DNA of 64,000 nucleotides from Prochilodus magdalenae (GCA_024036415.1 JAMWET010000765.1:876501-940500), one strand, 5' to 3'; shown: positions 1 to 18,820, counted from the stretch's first letter. A program made the numbers and translations. The notes: generated by a model not told the origin, from the letters alone.

Positions 1-140
1 CTGCCTTGTGATGCACTGGTGGCCCACCCAGAAAAGAGCTGGAATAGGCTCCAGTATGCCCTGGGATAGGCTCCCCCATGACCCTGAATGTAAAGAGGCT
101 TAGACAAGGAATGGATGAATGAGTGAGTGAATGAATGAGT
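1..140. repeat. End of a dispersed teleost repeat
   Basis: The first 140 bases read like the tail of a very common fish interspersed repeat: a stretch with GGCTCC and CCCTGGGATAGGCTCC, then CATGACCCTGAATG, then a GAATGGATGAATGAGTGAG tail that runs into a short ATGA/GTGA simple repeat. It lies in the FER intron that precedes the first exon visible here. The family name is not assigned, and recognition is from general familiarity with the motif only. Confidence 0.4.
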
Positions 141-420
141 GATTGTTCACAATATGTGGGTACACTGTGGTGACTCTGAGCTTATTATATCCCCCATTGG
201 GTAATAGTGTCAGACCCCCCATACAAAGACAGGGTGATCCTTTAGTCCTGCTTTCTCAAGATTAACCTACAGCCGTTTTACACACCCCATTTAGTAAATG
301 GCAGCAGTTGACCCCCTGGTAATCCCCCTGATTCTAAGCTGGGAATATTGCCACGACAGCCACTGAACATTTAATGCGCAATACAATCAGAGTTCTCACA
401 GAAAATGAAGCTAACTTTGA

Positions 421-5479
<5,059 letters not shown>

Positions 5480-8400
5480 AACTTGGCTGAAAGGCCAGAC
5501 CCATGTCTCATCCAGGTAATTTATCTCTTACTCACGAACAGAAGTATCTAGAACGTGTTCTCCTCCTTCACTACGTATTATGATTGTTTTGCAGAGTATG
5601 TGTCGTCACATAGCGATTGTATGAAATGCCTATGCAACAGCTCTTATTGAGCCCTCACTGGCACGTGAGGTCGACATTCCTACCAAACACGATTTTCCTG
5701 AATGTTATACTCACTTCCTCCAATCAGGTGAAGTGCAGGTGATGTCAGACAGATGACGAGTAGAGGACAGAGAGGGTCATTCCACACCAACTCATCTATG
5801 GCTTGTCTGGTCATGTCTGGTCTCGAGCATTGTCATTCGCAGTAATCCGAGCAGAATTGTTTTTTGCATGTTTAGATGAAGTCCGTTTACAAACATGTGA
5901 AGCACAATCTGAACACACACATGTATAAACCGGAATATCGGGACTGTTTATCAGGCTCCAGTCTAAAAGGGTTTGGGGAGGTTCTCTGTTATACACAGGA
6001 TCTCCTGTAGAGCCCACCGTGTGTTCTGTCTGCAGAACAAACTGGTATTAGCACCATTATCATCTGAACTTCCCCAAATTAGTCCTAGTCTCCATCACAT
6101 CCTGTCATTATAAGCATTAACGTGGTACACAGCCTGGAGCACGCTGGATCTTTCCCATTTCCCACAGCTGATGTCCATATTCCGACATTCTTTAAATTCA
6201 GTCTGGGTGATTCTGTAAAAGTGTGGATGTTAAGACATTAATAGTCTCTTGAAAAGATCAAAGGAAATAAATAAAAAAATAAATAAATGGATGGATGAAT
6301 GAATGGATGGATGGATTTTCAGTTTTAGAAGATTCAATATACAGAATTGAATTATTCATCAGTTGATAGAAAACCCCTACATAATCAGGTTCTGTCTGAC
6401 GTGAATGTGAACTCGGTTATTCCGGAAGCAGTTCAGGTGTTTTAGATTGCGTACCTGATGGGTGCAGGTACATATATAAATAGCAAAGGAACTCCGGAGC
6501 ACAGCTTTGCGATTTTCCATGGTTAGATATGTAGCAGTGAGCCCTTTGTTTACATCTTTCCAACATGACTTGATCGGACATGGCTCAGGAGTGTTGGTGC
6601 GGAATGATACCGAATAGAGGAGAATATTCCATGAAGAAGCTTTCCGTGCCTAATACACATTCTGCCTGCCATATAATTAATGATGTTGCACCAGCCAGTA
6701 AGTCTGAGAGGATTCTTCTTCAGTGATTTGATTGAAGACGAGCACAATAAATATCTTCTGCAATGCTGAAAAGTTAATAGAAGCCAAACAGTACATACGC
6801 ATCTAGAGCCCTTTAATGTTCCTCACAGCTGTACGGAACGCAGTGTTTCACTTCAGGAAGATTCACCCGGCGTCTCAGAATCAGTTCAGTTATGCAGTAA
6901 TTCCGTCATCTCCCACTCTGAGGATTTAGACTCTGAGGAATTAGATTAGCAGATCTGATTCCATGCAGCAGATCGTGGCTTTAGGTTAAACACAGCGGGT
7001 CAGTAATGTCAGAAACAGGAATGTCGGATGTTTTGAGTTTGTTTATCCGCACCGTTCCTTGGAAAGCTTTTGCAAATCAACCAAAGCCAATCTCAGGCAC
7101 ATCAACATGTTTTATTCAGGATTCCTTATTTGTATTCCACTTTCCTTCCTTCCTTCCGTACTATCTGAGACTTACCTGAGATCCTCTGTAGAACTAAAAG
7201 ACCACCAGGAAGTCGTTAGTTCCACATGTGATGCGCACAGGATGAGAACAGATTTGTTCTCCAAGTGACCGACTGCAACTGTGCTGCCTGTCCAAACAGT
7301 GTCCTTACGGGTTCCTCTGAATCACAGATCACATAGACTTCTCCTTTCTGTGTGTCCAAGGAATAACCGGAATGATGTCACCGTTGTATCCAGCATTCCT
7401 GTCGTGTTGTGTAAATACTTGTGTAGATTATATAATGTAATAATTTTGTAGGTGGTTTTAATACTAATCAGCTTGGAATGTAAAGGTCTGTCCGGTTTTC
7501 TAAGCATCTAGACATCAGTGTGTGGCCTCGGACAGTGACTCAGTCTGGCACATCTGGAACATTAGCACCTTCGGAACCAGTCAGCTGTTCCCCTACCTGC
7601 CTGTACCCCCGCCGGTGCCATCTAGGGTTAGGGTTGGGGTTCAGTTCTAACACATGTACAAAGCTACTGTTCCACCACATGACAGTGTGGTTTCTGGGTG
7701 GAGGTCAGACGGAGGTCACTGTTAAGGCTGAGCTTGCGTTAAACTACTGCTGAGTGAGCTCTCAGTCTGTCCTTGCGTTCGGAGTGAGTATCTGTGTGGG
7801 GTTTATTTATTAAGTTTACTGTAATATTATTCTCTGTATTTTTTATCTTTACTCTTATTTTAATACCCTGTGCCGTAACTCATGCTGTCTGTGTCCGTGT
7901 CTTGCCAGTATTTGTTTTCCAAAGAATCGGAGTGGATTTGTTCCTTGTTTGTTTGACCTGCTCAGCGTGACCTTCATAGTTTTCCAGTGCTAAAATCACC
8001 AGCAGCGTGGTGACACAGTTACGGTCAAAGCGTAAAGGACACTAAAAGCGGGAATTCATTCATTCATGATCCGTACTGAGAACAGTGAGGAGTAAATTTC
8101 ACGTTCTGGTTTTTCCCATATATTATTTGTCATTCTTCTGTTTCAAAATGCTATTCCTGGAGGCTTCCCGCTCTGACACACCTGGTTCAGCTGCGGTGGG
8201 ACTTTTTAATGAGCCAACTAGTTGGATGGTGTTTGTAGGGAACCTCGGAACCGGAATTGGAGCCCTCTGATCTTTATAAAGCAGAATTCCCAGTTGGATT
8301 TAAATGACTGTTCTATTTTTGATCATGAGTGTTTTGGTTGCTCCTTTTCGCGGAATGCTGTTCCCATCAGTCCTAATTTCCCAGGAACTGGTAATGAGAT

Positions 8401-8817
8401 GCGTAGATGAAGAAACCATACACTGGACTCCTGACTATGAAATGAACTTGTATGATGGTGAATGAACTAATCCCAGAGATCAGACGTGTAAATGGTCAGT
8501 CGGTTTATCTGATTATGTTTTCTATCATATTTGTAAAGCCTTTTTATGTGCCAATATCTGTTTACCTGTAACACCACTTGTGATAGACGTTTCAGTATAA
8601 TACCCACAGAATGTTTATATTGTACACTTGCAATAAAATCCTCTGTAAGAGATCTGGCAAAAGTTCTGAGTTCATGTAGTTCCCGGAATGCCGACTGGTA
8701 TTTTTGATGTTTTTTTTTTTTTTCAGCATTCCAAGTTTTACATCCTACAGGCACTGGAAAAGCTCCAGCATACACTCACATACCAGAAGTCATGTGATCA
8801 TTATGTAGATTGATGAT
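5480..8817 (+). other. FER 3'UTR and following non-coding DNA
   Basis: No supportable coding region was seen. The FER 3'UTR begins at 5480. Possible polyadenylation signals are AATAAA at 6266-6271, inside an AT-rich AAATAAATAAAA stretch, and AATAAAATC at about 8632, which follows a gene-like stretch without obvious repeats. I cannot decide between them without transcript data. A short ATGGATGAATGGATGG simple repeat is at about 6287-6312. The remaining small open frames have no recognisable domain. Confidence 0.5.
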
Positions 8818-8979
8818 GAAGGGGTGTTCCTCAGGGAATGGCTCAGGGAGTGTGCTCATGGCTCTGATAGTTCCCGTCTCCTGACCAGTGGTCAACGTCA
8901 CTCATATGATGACACCTCACAGCTTATACAAGTGTGGGCATTCCCAAGCTGTCCCCTGAGGAAACACCCCTCATAACCA
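8818..8979. repeat. Fold-back (hairpin-forming) element
   Basis: The outer arms AGGGGTGTTCCTCAGGGA (from about 8819) and CCCCTGAGGAAACACCCCT (ending about 8976) are inverted complements with one inserted base. They enclose about 120 bp. A smaller near-palindrome centred on CATATG (GTCACTCATATGATGAC) lies inside. It could be a small non-autonomous transposon. No flanking target duplication was established. Confidence 0.5.
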
Positions 8980-9831
8980 GTGTCTGTGCTGATGTCACAG
9001 GTTTGGGATGTCAGTGTGAATTGGTGTCTGTATGATTTAAAAGAATTTCAGCATGTGACCAAAAGCTTCCTGATCACACAGGAGGCGCGTCGCCTTCAGT
9101 CCTCCGGCGTCATGTTTGATCTATCTGGCATGTAGCGACTGGGGGGGGCTTCACACTGGAAGCTACAGCATTCAATCAAATTAACACTGACATGGAATTT
9201 CCGCACCAACATGATAATGGCCAATTAGCACCATGTTGTGACTGATACTAGCATTAATAACTTAATTTTTTTGTTTATTTTTGCATTAAAAATCAAACGA
9301 CTATAGTAAACAGATGTTGAGGCAAAGAAAGGCACTAATGATGGATCACTAATAAACACAGCTGTGACTTGCCTAACAAATGGATAAGCATTCCCATTAT
9401 TCCCACGTGTAAGCACCTTTTGCACCTCTGTAGGTTTGCTCCTCCCTTTACAGAGGTAGCAGCTCCTGGTATGTGTGTCTCCTGGCATTCTTAATTTCAG
9501 CGTTCAGCATAAATGAATATCATTTTCCCAGCAGTGTCCCAACATCTCCAACAGCTTTAATCTCCTTAATTATTACCCTGATAATGGAAATGGGCATTTT
9601 CAGCAGTTTAATTATTCTGGTCCTGATCTGTGCAGCTCCACAAGCTTTTTGAGCCTATCACTGCTGTATCCGGTGGTCTTCCTCGCAGTGATGGATGACG
9701 GAGGGAATCTGGCCCAGGTTTCACTTCATATTTACACCCCACAGAAACAGAAAGTAGAGAATGACCATGTAAAGGTGTTCCTGATAAGCTCAATAAGATG
9801 ACCAGACAGTAAATATGTACCCTGTGACTGA

Positions 9832-10250
9832 AACACAGTGTCTGGATGTAGCCACATCAGTGTTCAGTCACTCTTCCATTAAAGAATTGGTCAGTTGGTC
9901 CAGATGTGGTGGATGCCTTCCCTGACACAATTCCAAGGAGAATTTCCTGTAGACTGGGATTTTAGCCACTGCTGGTAGACCTGTATGACCGCACACTTCC
10001 ATCCACTTGCAGATTCAGCTACTTCATTTCCATTATGGTCTTTGGCCACACCCACACGCAGTCACTCCTTTTAGTCAATCATTACCATCTGCTTTGGAGC
10101 CATTTACCACACATGGAAATGAGACATTCCCTGCACTGTAGCACCTCTTCTCAATCTCTGGATCCTGTCACTCACACCCCACAGGGATTTATAACCCCAT
10201 TATCCTCCTGCAGTGCCATCTGGAAGAGCCTGAAGTTACTACCACCCTAA
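9832..10250 (+). repeat. Dispersed repeat, copy 1 of 3 in this window
   Basis: It shares successive phrases with 42481-42864, which is inverted, and with part of 22862-23015. Examples are GGATGTAGCCACATCAGTGTTCAG, TTGGTCCAGATGTGGTGGATG, CCTTCCCTGACACAATTCC and AGACTGGGATTTTAGCC. It ends with CCTGCAGTGCCATCTGG and follows FER in the FER-PJA2 intergenic DNA. No coding capacity is evident. The family name is unknown to me. Confidence 0.7.
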
Positions 10251-10614
10251 ACACACAAGGAGATTCAGTCTGGCTGAGTTTCTGAATGGTTATATTCTTC
10301 ATTAGAATTCCCAGTGGTGCTTTAGAAGAGTGAGATTAGGTTTGTCCTGGTGTTGTACTGCAAATAAAGATGAGATTCTTTTAATGATCCGAATGAAAAA
10401 TGAAACTGACCACCACTAATACCAGACTGTTTCCAGGCCAGTCTGATTATGTTCACTAGGGATGTAAATATTTGTGGAGGGCTCTGTAACACCTGTCACC
10501 GACTCGTCATGTAAACCTTGCCTTTCTGGGTCTGTGTGTCCTGTGAGCAGCTGTTCAATCTTTAATCTGGATTACTGTAGAACGGAGTAAACGGTCCTTT
10601 ACTTCAGAATTAAA

Positions 10615-10620
10615 TTTATT
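10615..10620 (-). terminator. Candidate PJA2 polyadenylation signal
   Basis: TTTATT on the + strand reads AATAAA on the minus strand, about 320 bp downstream of the PJA2 stop codon. It is the nearest plausible signal, but nothing else confirms it. Confidence 0.3.
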
Positions 10621-10942
10621 TACACCAAACTACAGCATTTCTCTGAACACACCTGCAGGAAGTGCAACCTGGTTAATGACATGTCTTTGAATAAACAAAA
10701 ACAGACTAAACAAACAAACAAAAACTGTTAGATCCTTTAATGTAACTGAAGATGTAATAGAGTTGTAAGGAATCCATATTTCATATTTTCTTAGAAAATG
10801 AGTCTGCACTGCCTGTACGCGGCCACGAGCTGGGACAGGAACCCATGAGCAGAGCCTGAACTCCTCCTACACGCTGACAGATGAAGTGCTTGCGAAGTTG
10901 TGAGTGATTGTGGTCGCCGGTTTCCTGAATAGCTGTAGTTGT

Positions 10943-13900
10943 TCACCGGCTTTGTCCTGCTGCGCTGGGACTGGACGAGGGATTCTCCTGGTTGGAGAGG
11001 AATGGTGTGGGATCGCTCGAACGAGGTGTCAGAACGTAGCGACAAACTGGACACGTGCCAGACTGAGGAACAGAGCACAATACAACAATGTACAGCTATA
11101 CACATATCCATCTATATAACAGAACACACATACCGCATGAATGGGGTGGTGGTAACCCAGTGGCCAGAAAACTGCTTTCAGCCAAAGCTACAGATACGTC
11201 CACATGTCAAACATGTAATCAGATCCATAAACATCTACCATCACGTTTTCAAAGTGTGATTTCTGTTGTGTTTCTTATTTAGCAAAGCCAAACCCAATCC
11301 AAAACCCAAACCCAATTAACACAATAGATCAAACTGAACTAAACCTCTCAGTAAGCTGCAGCCTTTAGTACCTTAAATGGGTTTAAAAGCTTCATTCATT
11401 CTCTAAGCCATTTTTCCTCCCAGGTCATTGGATGGTGTGGAAGGCAGGAAACATCCTGAACAGGCCATCAAAGTCCATCAAAATGCACACGAGCGTGCAC
11501 AACCCCCCTGCCCTGGTATGGTGGGGGGGCACCCCAGCCAGGTCTTGCTGCAAGGCAACAGCACTACCCACGGCACTACGCAGGTTTTAATATTAAGGTC
11601 GTATTCAAATGGCCAGTTGTTACGCATGACTAAACTAACTATAGTACAATGTTATGCACTATGGAGATCCAATACAGCAGTAAACAAACAGTACCTTCCG
11701 GAGCCAGAGGGTGACGCAGAGTTTGTGGAACATGTGACGACATGGCAGCTGTGTCGCTATCTCCTCATTGACATACTCACAACAGCAAACAGCACAGCTT
11801 TGCTCCTGCCCTGAACCGGACGAGGAGAGGGAGAGAGATTTTATAGTGGTTCCCAAACTTTTCCCATTCCACACCAACAAACAAATTATTAATCGTCCCT
11901 GTGCAAAGAAAAACTAGTATCTCTAAAACAGAAACTTTATAGGACCAGGACAAAACCTCATTCATCCAAATGAGGCAGAAATGTAACAACCAAATTGGAG
12001 ATACGTGTTTTTCACTGGACGGTGTATTCTCCGCTCTGACTCTACTTTGAAGCGTTAGGTTAAATTATGTCCCTTATGTCCCCAACACGTCCTCCTATAT
12101 GTTCCCTGGGAAAGTAGTGTCTATGTAAAACTCCCTGAAGCCTAAAGACCTCCGATACTGTACAGCACACTGTAACTGTTAATGATCATTTCAAATCAAT
12201 ACACTTAATAATAATCAATCAATGTTAGGCCTGTCCTCGGCATTACTGTATTACAGGTGTGGGTGATTCTGGGCTGCAGTACCTCCCTGGCGGAGTTTGA
12301 TGTGCTGAGCTATATGCCATAACAGATACACTCTGCTGTACAGCAACACTGCAGGTCTACCAAAGGCAGTTTCGCTCCTCAAGCATGCCGGCTTACCTCT
12401 GTGGTCGTCCAGCACGGTGATGTGGGGTAAGGAGTCGATGATCTGCTCTGATGCTGGCGGATGAGCCTGCTCCACATCTATGGCCAGTGACTCGAGATGA
12501 GCTAGTGCTGCCTAAAACACAGCACAGTGCCGGAGATCACCACGAGAGCACTCTAACGTTCTACAAAGAATGCTCTTCTCATCTGGGTATAAAACCACAG
12601 ATATTAAAAATCACCCAGACTCTCCAAGACGGCCAGAATCATAGGCTTAAAGATGAAGACTGTCCCGCAGGAAAGCCCCCCAGCTCCTGCACTATCATAC
12701 AAGCTTCACTCTGAGATTCAGTTATCTGGCTAGAAATCCTGCTGTGTGATACTCTGCTCTGGGCTGCATAGGCATAGGCATTATCAAAGTCTGATCAACA
12801 CAACTAAATGTACAAGTGGCCATCTGTGTGTATATCGGTCAGCTTTGCACGAAATGCTTTGGCATTCTGAGCACGAAAAGCGTCAAGCACTAAATCATGT
12901 GATGCGAGTGTTTCATACCCACAGGGGAGTTTTATACCCGGAGGAGTTATTTCCACCTGTCTAAACACTAAACTACAACAACTTCCCCAGCTACCAACTC
13001 TACTGACATAGAGAGAAGTTCAACAATCATATTTCCCCACACTACACTGGATTTAACTAACAGGGTTCACTGGAATGCTTTCATATTTATCATTTACTAC
13101 CTGCCCACTCCAGTAATCATCCTAATAGGCTCTGTGTATAGACAGCTCTGTTTGTGAACCTCCTCTCACCTCCATAGCCTGTGCAAGTCTTTCCTCTAAT
13201 GCCATATAAGTAAGAAGCTGAGGATGGTCCACATAGGAGATGGCCTGAGCCATGCCGAAGCCCTCTTCAAAGTCGTCCAGCAATCTGAAGAACAATGTTA
13301 GTTATTTTAGTCTGCATTTCCCACTGCAACATTTCAATACTGGGAGTTATCTATCTCAGCTAAATCACATAAACCACAGGAAAGAGTGTGTGATTAAGAT
13401 CGTGATAACGTCAAGACCAACTTAACCCAAACCCGCTAAACCAACATTACCAAAACCTGTCAGTCCCTGTCACGGCACCAAAAGTAAGAGCTACTGCTGG
13501 AATCTGGATCTTTGCCAGACAAATAATGGACTATACAGTGGGGAAAATAAGTATTTGATACACTGCTGATTTACTGCAAGTTTTCCCCACATACAAAGAA
13601 TGGAGAGTCTGTCTAAGTTGTATTGTAGGTACACTTCAATTGTGAGAGACAGAATCTAAAAAAATAAAAAATATAAAATCCAGAAAATCACATTGTATAA
13701 TTTTTAAATAATTACTTTGCTACCAACCAGCAAGAATTCTGGCTCTCACAGACCTGTTAGTGTTTCTTTAAGAAGCCTCCAATTTTGCACTCATTACCTG
13801 TATTAATTGCACCTGTTTGAACTCGTTACCTGTATATAAGACACCTGTCCACACTCCAACCTCTTCACCATGGCCAAGACCAAAAATCTGTCTAAAGACA

Positions 13901-16900
13901 CTAAGGACAAAACTGTAGACCTGCACAAGGCTGGGACTGGCTACAGGACAATAGGCAAGCAGCTTGGTGAGAAGGCAACTGTTGGCTCAATTATTAGAAA
14001 ATGGAAGAAACACAAGATGACTGTCAGTCTTCCTCGGTCTGGGGCTCCATGCAACATCTCGCCTCGTGGGGTAAGGATGATTCTGAGAAATGGAGGACCT
14101 GGTCAATGACCTGAAGAGAGCTGGGACCACAGTCTTAAAGAGGACCATCAGTAACACACTACGCTGTCATGGTTTAAAATCCTGCAGGGCACACAAGGTC
14201 CCCCTGCTCACGCCAGCACGTGTCCAGGTCCGTTTGTAGTTCGCCAATGACCATGTGGATGATTCAAAGGAGGAATGGGAGAAGGTCATGTGGTCAGATG
14301 AGACCAAAATAGAGCTTTTTGGTGTCAACTTCTCTCACCGTGTTTGGAGGAAGAAGAAGGGTGAGTACAACCCCAGGAACACCGTCCCGAACAATGAAGC
14401 ATGGGGGTGGAAACATCATACTTTGGGGGTGCTTTTCTGCAAAGTGGACAGGACGACTGCACCGCATTGATGGATGGGTTTTATGTATAGCGAGATTCTG
14501 ACCAACAACCTCCTTCCCTCAGTAAGAGCATTGAAGATGGGTTGTGGCTGGTCTTCCAAAATGACAATGACCCAAAACACACAGCCAGGGCAACTAAGGA
14601 CTGACGTAAGAAGCATGTCAAGGTCCTGGAGTGGCCTAGCCACTCTCCAGACCTGAACCCTATAGAAAATCATTGGAGGGAGCTGAAACTCAATGTTTCC
14701 CACGACAGCCTCAAACCTGAAAGATCTGGAGAAGATCTGTATAGAGGAGAGGGTCACAATGCCTGCTGCAGTGTGCTAACTTGGTCAAGAACTACAGGAA
14801 ACGTCTGACCTCTAATTTTTTTTTTTTTTTTTTTTTTTTTTAAGACCTCTCCATTCCTTGTAGGTGGGGAAAACACTGCAGTGTATCAAATACTTATTTT
14901 CTCCACTGTATATTCATATAAAAAAAAAACAACAAAAAAAAAAAAAAACACTTTATGCTGACAGTATCCTACAACCACTATCCTCGTATGAGAGTAACTG
15001 CATACTCCAGAATGACAGAGCATCATCAGTCACCTCTGGGGTGAGTTAGAGTGGCTTTTGTGCTCTTGTGGGGACATACATATACACCATATACATGTAA
15101 GCATTGCTGACTGAGTGTCAGGCCTGGTGCTCTGTGGTTCCAAAAACCCCAACAGCACCTGTAAAGTAACATGCTTCCAGACCTCCACTCGGTGTCCAGG
15201 TCTTCCTCGCTCATGCTGGAGTCGTCCTCCAAGTTGTTGCTGCTGTCCATGATGAAGAGGCCTGGGTGCACAAACTGACTCACGTTGTCTGGGTTTTCAT
15301 CACTGCTGCTGCCTGAATCCTCATTACACCTTAGCCATGGGATTTCACCCTCCTCCAGAGGAGTCTGCTCCCTGCCACGCCACCACATACCACACAGAAA
15401 ACAGGAGCCACACAGCAAGTCAACACCTGCTGGGCGTCTGGAGGTGCAGAATGCCCAGTAATTAACTTGGTTAGGATGTGCTGGTAGAAATCCCAATGTG
15501 TGTGAATATACTGGGAGCAACTCATGGGGAATAATATAGAATATTTAAAATATAATATAAACGTATATACACTGTGTGTGTGTGTGTGTGTGTGCGCGTG
15601 CATGTATATACTGAGATGTATTCGGGTATTTACGTTTGGGACTATACTCAAGGCTACTCAGTCAAGGCTAGTCAGTCTGCACTCACCCCTCCGTAAGACT
15701 GAGAGGGGGGATGTCCTCCAAGCTACTGCTGGAACTGGGCAGCTCGTCCAGGCCAGGCAGCGTCTCCCAACTCTCCTCACTGGAGCGCCGCTCTTTTTCC
15801 AACCCCGAGTCTGACGTCCATGAGGCAGACCATTCACCTTCGCTGTATTCTGAGCTGCCCCCACTGCCCCCAACACACACACACACACACACACACGTTA
15901 CTACACGTGAGCCTTTTAAGTACCACATTAATCTCCTTAGCTGCAGAGTCTAAACAGGCGAAACAGAGCTCCCACAGAACTCCGGACCTCATCCCTACTC
16001 TCAAACTACACAGCTAACTTCACATTAAGCATCATGTCTGTAACCATAAACACAGTATACTGGGTTAAATAACATACATGACATGTACACCATATTGTGT
16101 CCCAAGTGTTTTAACGGTCAGGTTTCCCTTAATCATCTCTGTATTAACTACTGCTTGATTTCTGTGTCAGGGCCACTTTCAAACATCATCCTACCTCTCA
16201 TTCCCCTTTCCAAGTGATCCACACTTCTCCTCAAAGTCCTGTACATCTTCCCAGAAGTCATCATCCTCCACATCACCAACATCCTTTGCTTTCACTTTGC
16301 TCTTCTGCTCTGCCTGCTCCTTCTCCTCCAAAGAACATCTCTCAGGAGGGAAGCTGAAGAGGAAATCTGTTCTGGGTGCATGCGAGAGGATGAAAGGAGG
16401 TGCAGAGCCACATGTGCTCTTGAAAGATTTCGTACCCGAGATCCAGCTGGCTTCCGACTGACAGTACTCCGTTCTGTTGAGATGGCTCTCGCTTGTCGGC
16501 CTGCGGACCTTCGGTCTAACAACCATTTCTGACCAGCCTGCTTCCTGCATGCTGGTACATTCTGGGCCAACACAGGAACAGGGGGCACCACTGCATGCTG
16601 ATTCATGACATGCGGCTGACTGAACTTTGCCCAGGTGACCATATGTCCCATTCCAAGTCCTTTGGGAAAGCTCGTCCTCCTGTTCAGGTTTATAAGGAAT
16701 TTCCTGGGCGGAGCTATCGGACACTTTGCAGAACTCGTGTCTCGGTTCTGAGTGGCCAAAGTCATCTAAGACTTCCCCACTGCCACAAATCGTGTGCGGC
16801 CTGTTCTGAATGGCACAGGATTGGTGAGAGCTGAAGCCCTCTTCCTCACCACCACTGCTGTCCGGTTCATAGGAATCAATGTTTACAAAGCTCAGAACGC

Positions 16901-17603
16901 CCACACCAGACGGCTTCCGGTCCACCTCAGCACTGACTGCCCAGGCACTGGCACTTTTCTCAGCAACAGTGTTACAGCCAAGATCACTACTCCATTTTTC
17001 ACAGATCGTCTGGTGGGAGGATGATGGGTTTCCATCACGCTCCGGGTCTGATGAACTGTTACTCTCTGACAGACCTGAGCAGAAAACATCAGCACACCTG
17101 ATTAGCACAGCTCTTTTAGTTTCATGTATGGAACATTGCTACACAGGAGCCTTTTACAGATTAGGTTGGGAATTAACTAGCTGGGAAAAAGGTGGAACTC
17201 TCTGGTATTCTATACTCATATAGCATAAAGAATTTGGGATGGTTGTATAGCTGTACTGTATGTGTATATAAATCTGAAGTTTTATTAGAGTGTTCCTCAG
17301 GAACAAACTTAGAAACAACCTCAGGAAGAGGGATGAGGGATAATGCTACCATGGCCCCACTTTAATGTTTTTAAATGCTTTAATTAATTAATTTAATTAA
17401 TTTCTTGATGATTCATACTGACGCTCCTAATGTATACCTGTTGTTCCCACTTCCTGACAATCCACACTGGACCCAGCTCTGTGCTTGTATGGAGTGGGTT
17501 TGAAGCTGACGTACGCGTGCCTCCTGCCGTATCTTCTTCCGGTGATGGTCTGGTAACCCCCCGCTGGTTTGGGCCAGGAGGGCTTGCCTGCTTCCTGACC
17601 CAT
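10943..17603 (-). CDS. pja2: Praja-type RING-H2 E3 ubiquitin ligase (PJA2)
   Basis: Eight coding exons on the minus strand join in phase: 17603-17438, 17074-16195, 15863-15687, 15371-15183, 13284-13170, 12511-12397, 11810-11695, 11062-10943. They total 1878 nt and encode 625 residues, against about 700 in human PJA2. The start was chosen because [19 protein letters not shown], followed by [15 protein letters not shown], matches the highly conserved Praja N-terminus. The large second exon encodes a poorly conserved acidic, serine-rich region. Conserved blocks follow: [62 protein letters not shown]. The RING-H2 domain is at the C-terminus: C553, C556, C571, H573, H576, C579, C590, C593, all present. 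The family transfers ubiquitin from E2 enzymes and is known to bind protein kinase A regulatory subunits and promote their turnover. The tail after the RING is short. It is convergent with FER and divergent from MAN2A1. Confidence 0.95.
13536..14908 (+). mobile_element. Tc1-like transposon, near full length but decayed
   Basis: The ends are CAGTGGGGAAAATAAG and CTTATTTTCTCCACTG. They are flanked by TA (13534-13535 and 14909-14910). Inverted similarity extends about 70-90 bp: TATTTGATACACTGC, TTTTCCCCAC and ACAAAGAATGGAGAG match ACAAGGAATGGAGAG read from the other end. It belongs to a different subfamily from the element at 3083. A run of about 27 T lies near the right end. It is in a PJA2 intron, oriented opposite to the gene. 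Confidence 0.92.
13870..14790 (+). pseudogene. Tc1-like transposase, frame-shifted and broken
   Basis: The N-terminal helix-turn-helix region is readable from ATG 13870 ([32 protein letters not shown]). The frame is then lost near 14100. [11 protein letters not shown], holding the first conserved catalytic block, is open from 14255. [14 protein letters not shown] appears in another frame, and DNDPKHTAR and [18 protein letters not shown] are recognisable further on, separated by stops. The domain order is complete for the family (about 340 residues), but at least two frameshifts and several stops make it non-functional. Confidence 0.88.
15571..15600. repeat. (TG)n microsatellite in a PJA2 intron
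   Basis: An uninterrupted TG run of about 12 units ends in GCGCGTGCATGTATA. A second CA run at 15871-15896 sits directly before the acceptor of the PJA2 exon starting at 15863, read on the minus strand. There it replaces most of the usual pyrimidine tract with GT repeats. Confidence 0.85.
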
Positions 17604-18820
17604 TGCTGTGTGGAAAACAATTTAATGTACACTCTAAAAGCTGCCAGGTAATAATCAAATGTGTGTAAAAAGAACAGGCTGCTAATACTCGGATGTTCAG
17701 TATTCTGAGATCAACATCACTGACTCCAGAGTAGACAGGCAAATCAAACAACACTTAGTAAACACTAGTGGATTATTTTGTGACATCATTTCCTGTGTTT
17801 CAGTAAAGATCTGTGACGGTAGGAAGTAGCTGTAGCAGAGTGCAGACAGACAGCAGATTAATACACTGTTTAACATCTAAACTCTGATTATTATTTACCT
17901 GGTTAGGGAGAAACTGATTTAGGAGTGTTATAGGTCACTGCTGCTACTTTGAACAGGCTTGGTTGTAAATGCTGACCAGGACAAAGACAGTGAGTTTCTT
18001 CTGTATGAGCAGGAAAGTTCATTAACACAGGGGATGTGTGGATACGTCTTCATTATTAGTCAGCAAACACATAAAACAACCTCCAGCTAAATTTAACAGC
18101 TGAGAGCTACATAAGTGTTATCTGGTACTCGAGATATGTGGTAAGGATCGATTAATAATCAATTCTTCTACTATAGAGTTCCATCTGAATGATGATGATG
18201 ATGATGATGATGATGATGTCACATCACTCCTAAAAAGGAAGGTTCTGTGGTGGGACAGGTAGTCAGCCGGGTATCCAGACTTGGACAGCTTGTAGCTCGC
18301 TACGACGGATCGCATTAGTGCCAATATGCTGTACAGGGTACCAGGGGTCCGCACTGACCATATAGGCTGCATCACCAAGTCACGTGACCCCATCTCTTCG
18401 TCTTGTAATCACGTGACTATGCAGTCCACCTTTACAGAGACACTCATAATCACTGACTTCAAGTCAACACACCCACCCACTCACCCAAAAGCCTTTAGGA
18501 AACAGCAGCGGAGTGTGGGTGCACCACTGATAGGGTGAGGAGGTGAGGTAAATGAATATCTGATGTTTATAAGGCGTTAATAAACACTAATACTGCGCCA
18601 CGATTAGAGCTATCAGTCATCAGCTCTCTGCGCTTCAGCAGCAGCAGCACTGAACTCCACACAGGCCTTGCTCCGTGCTGTGCCCAGTTTATCGGGAGTT
18701 CCGGTTTTATACAGGTCACAGATGCAAACCACCGAGTTACTGCGGTTAACGTAAACATCCTCCTACGAGCGTTCAGGTCGAGTTTAACCAGCGAACGAAT
18801 AGGATCAATAACCGCTGTAC

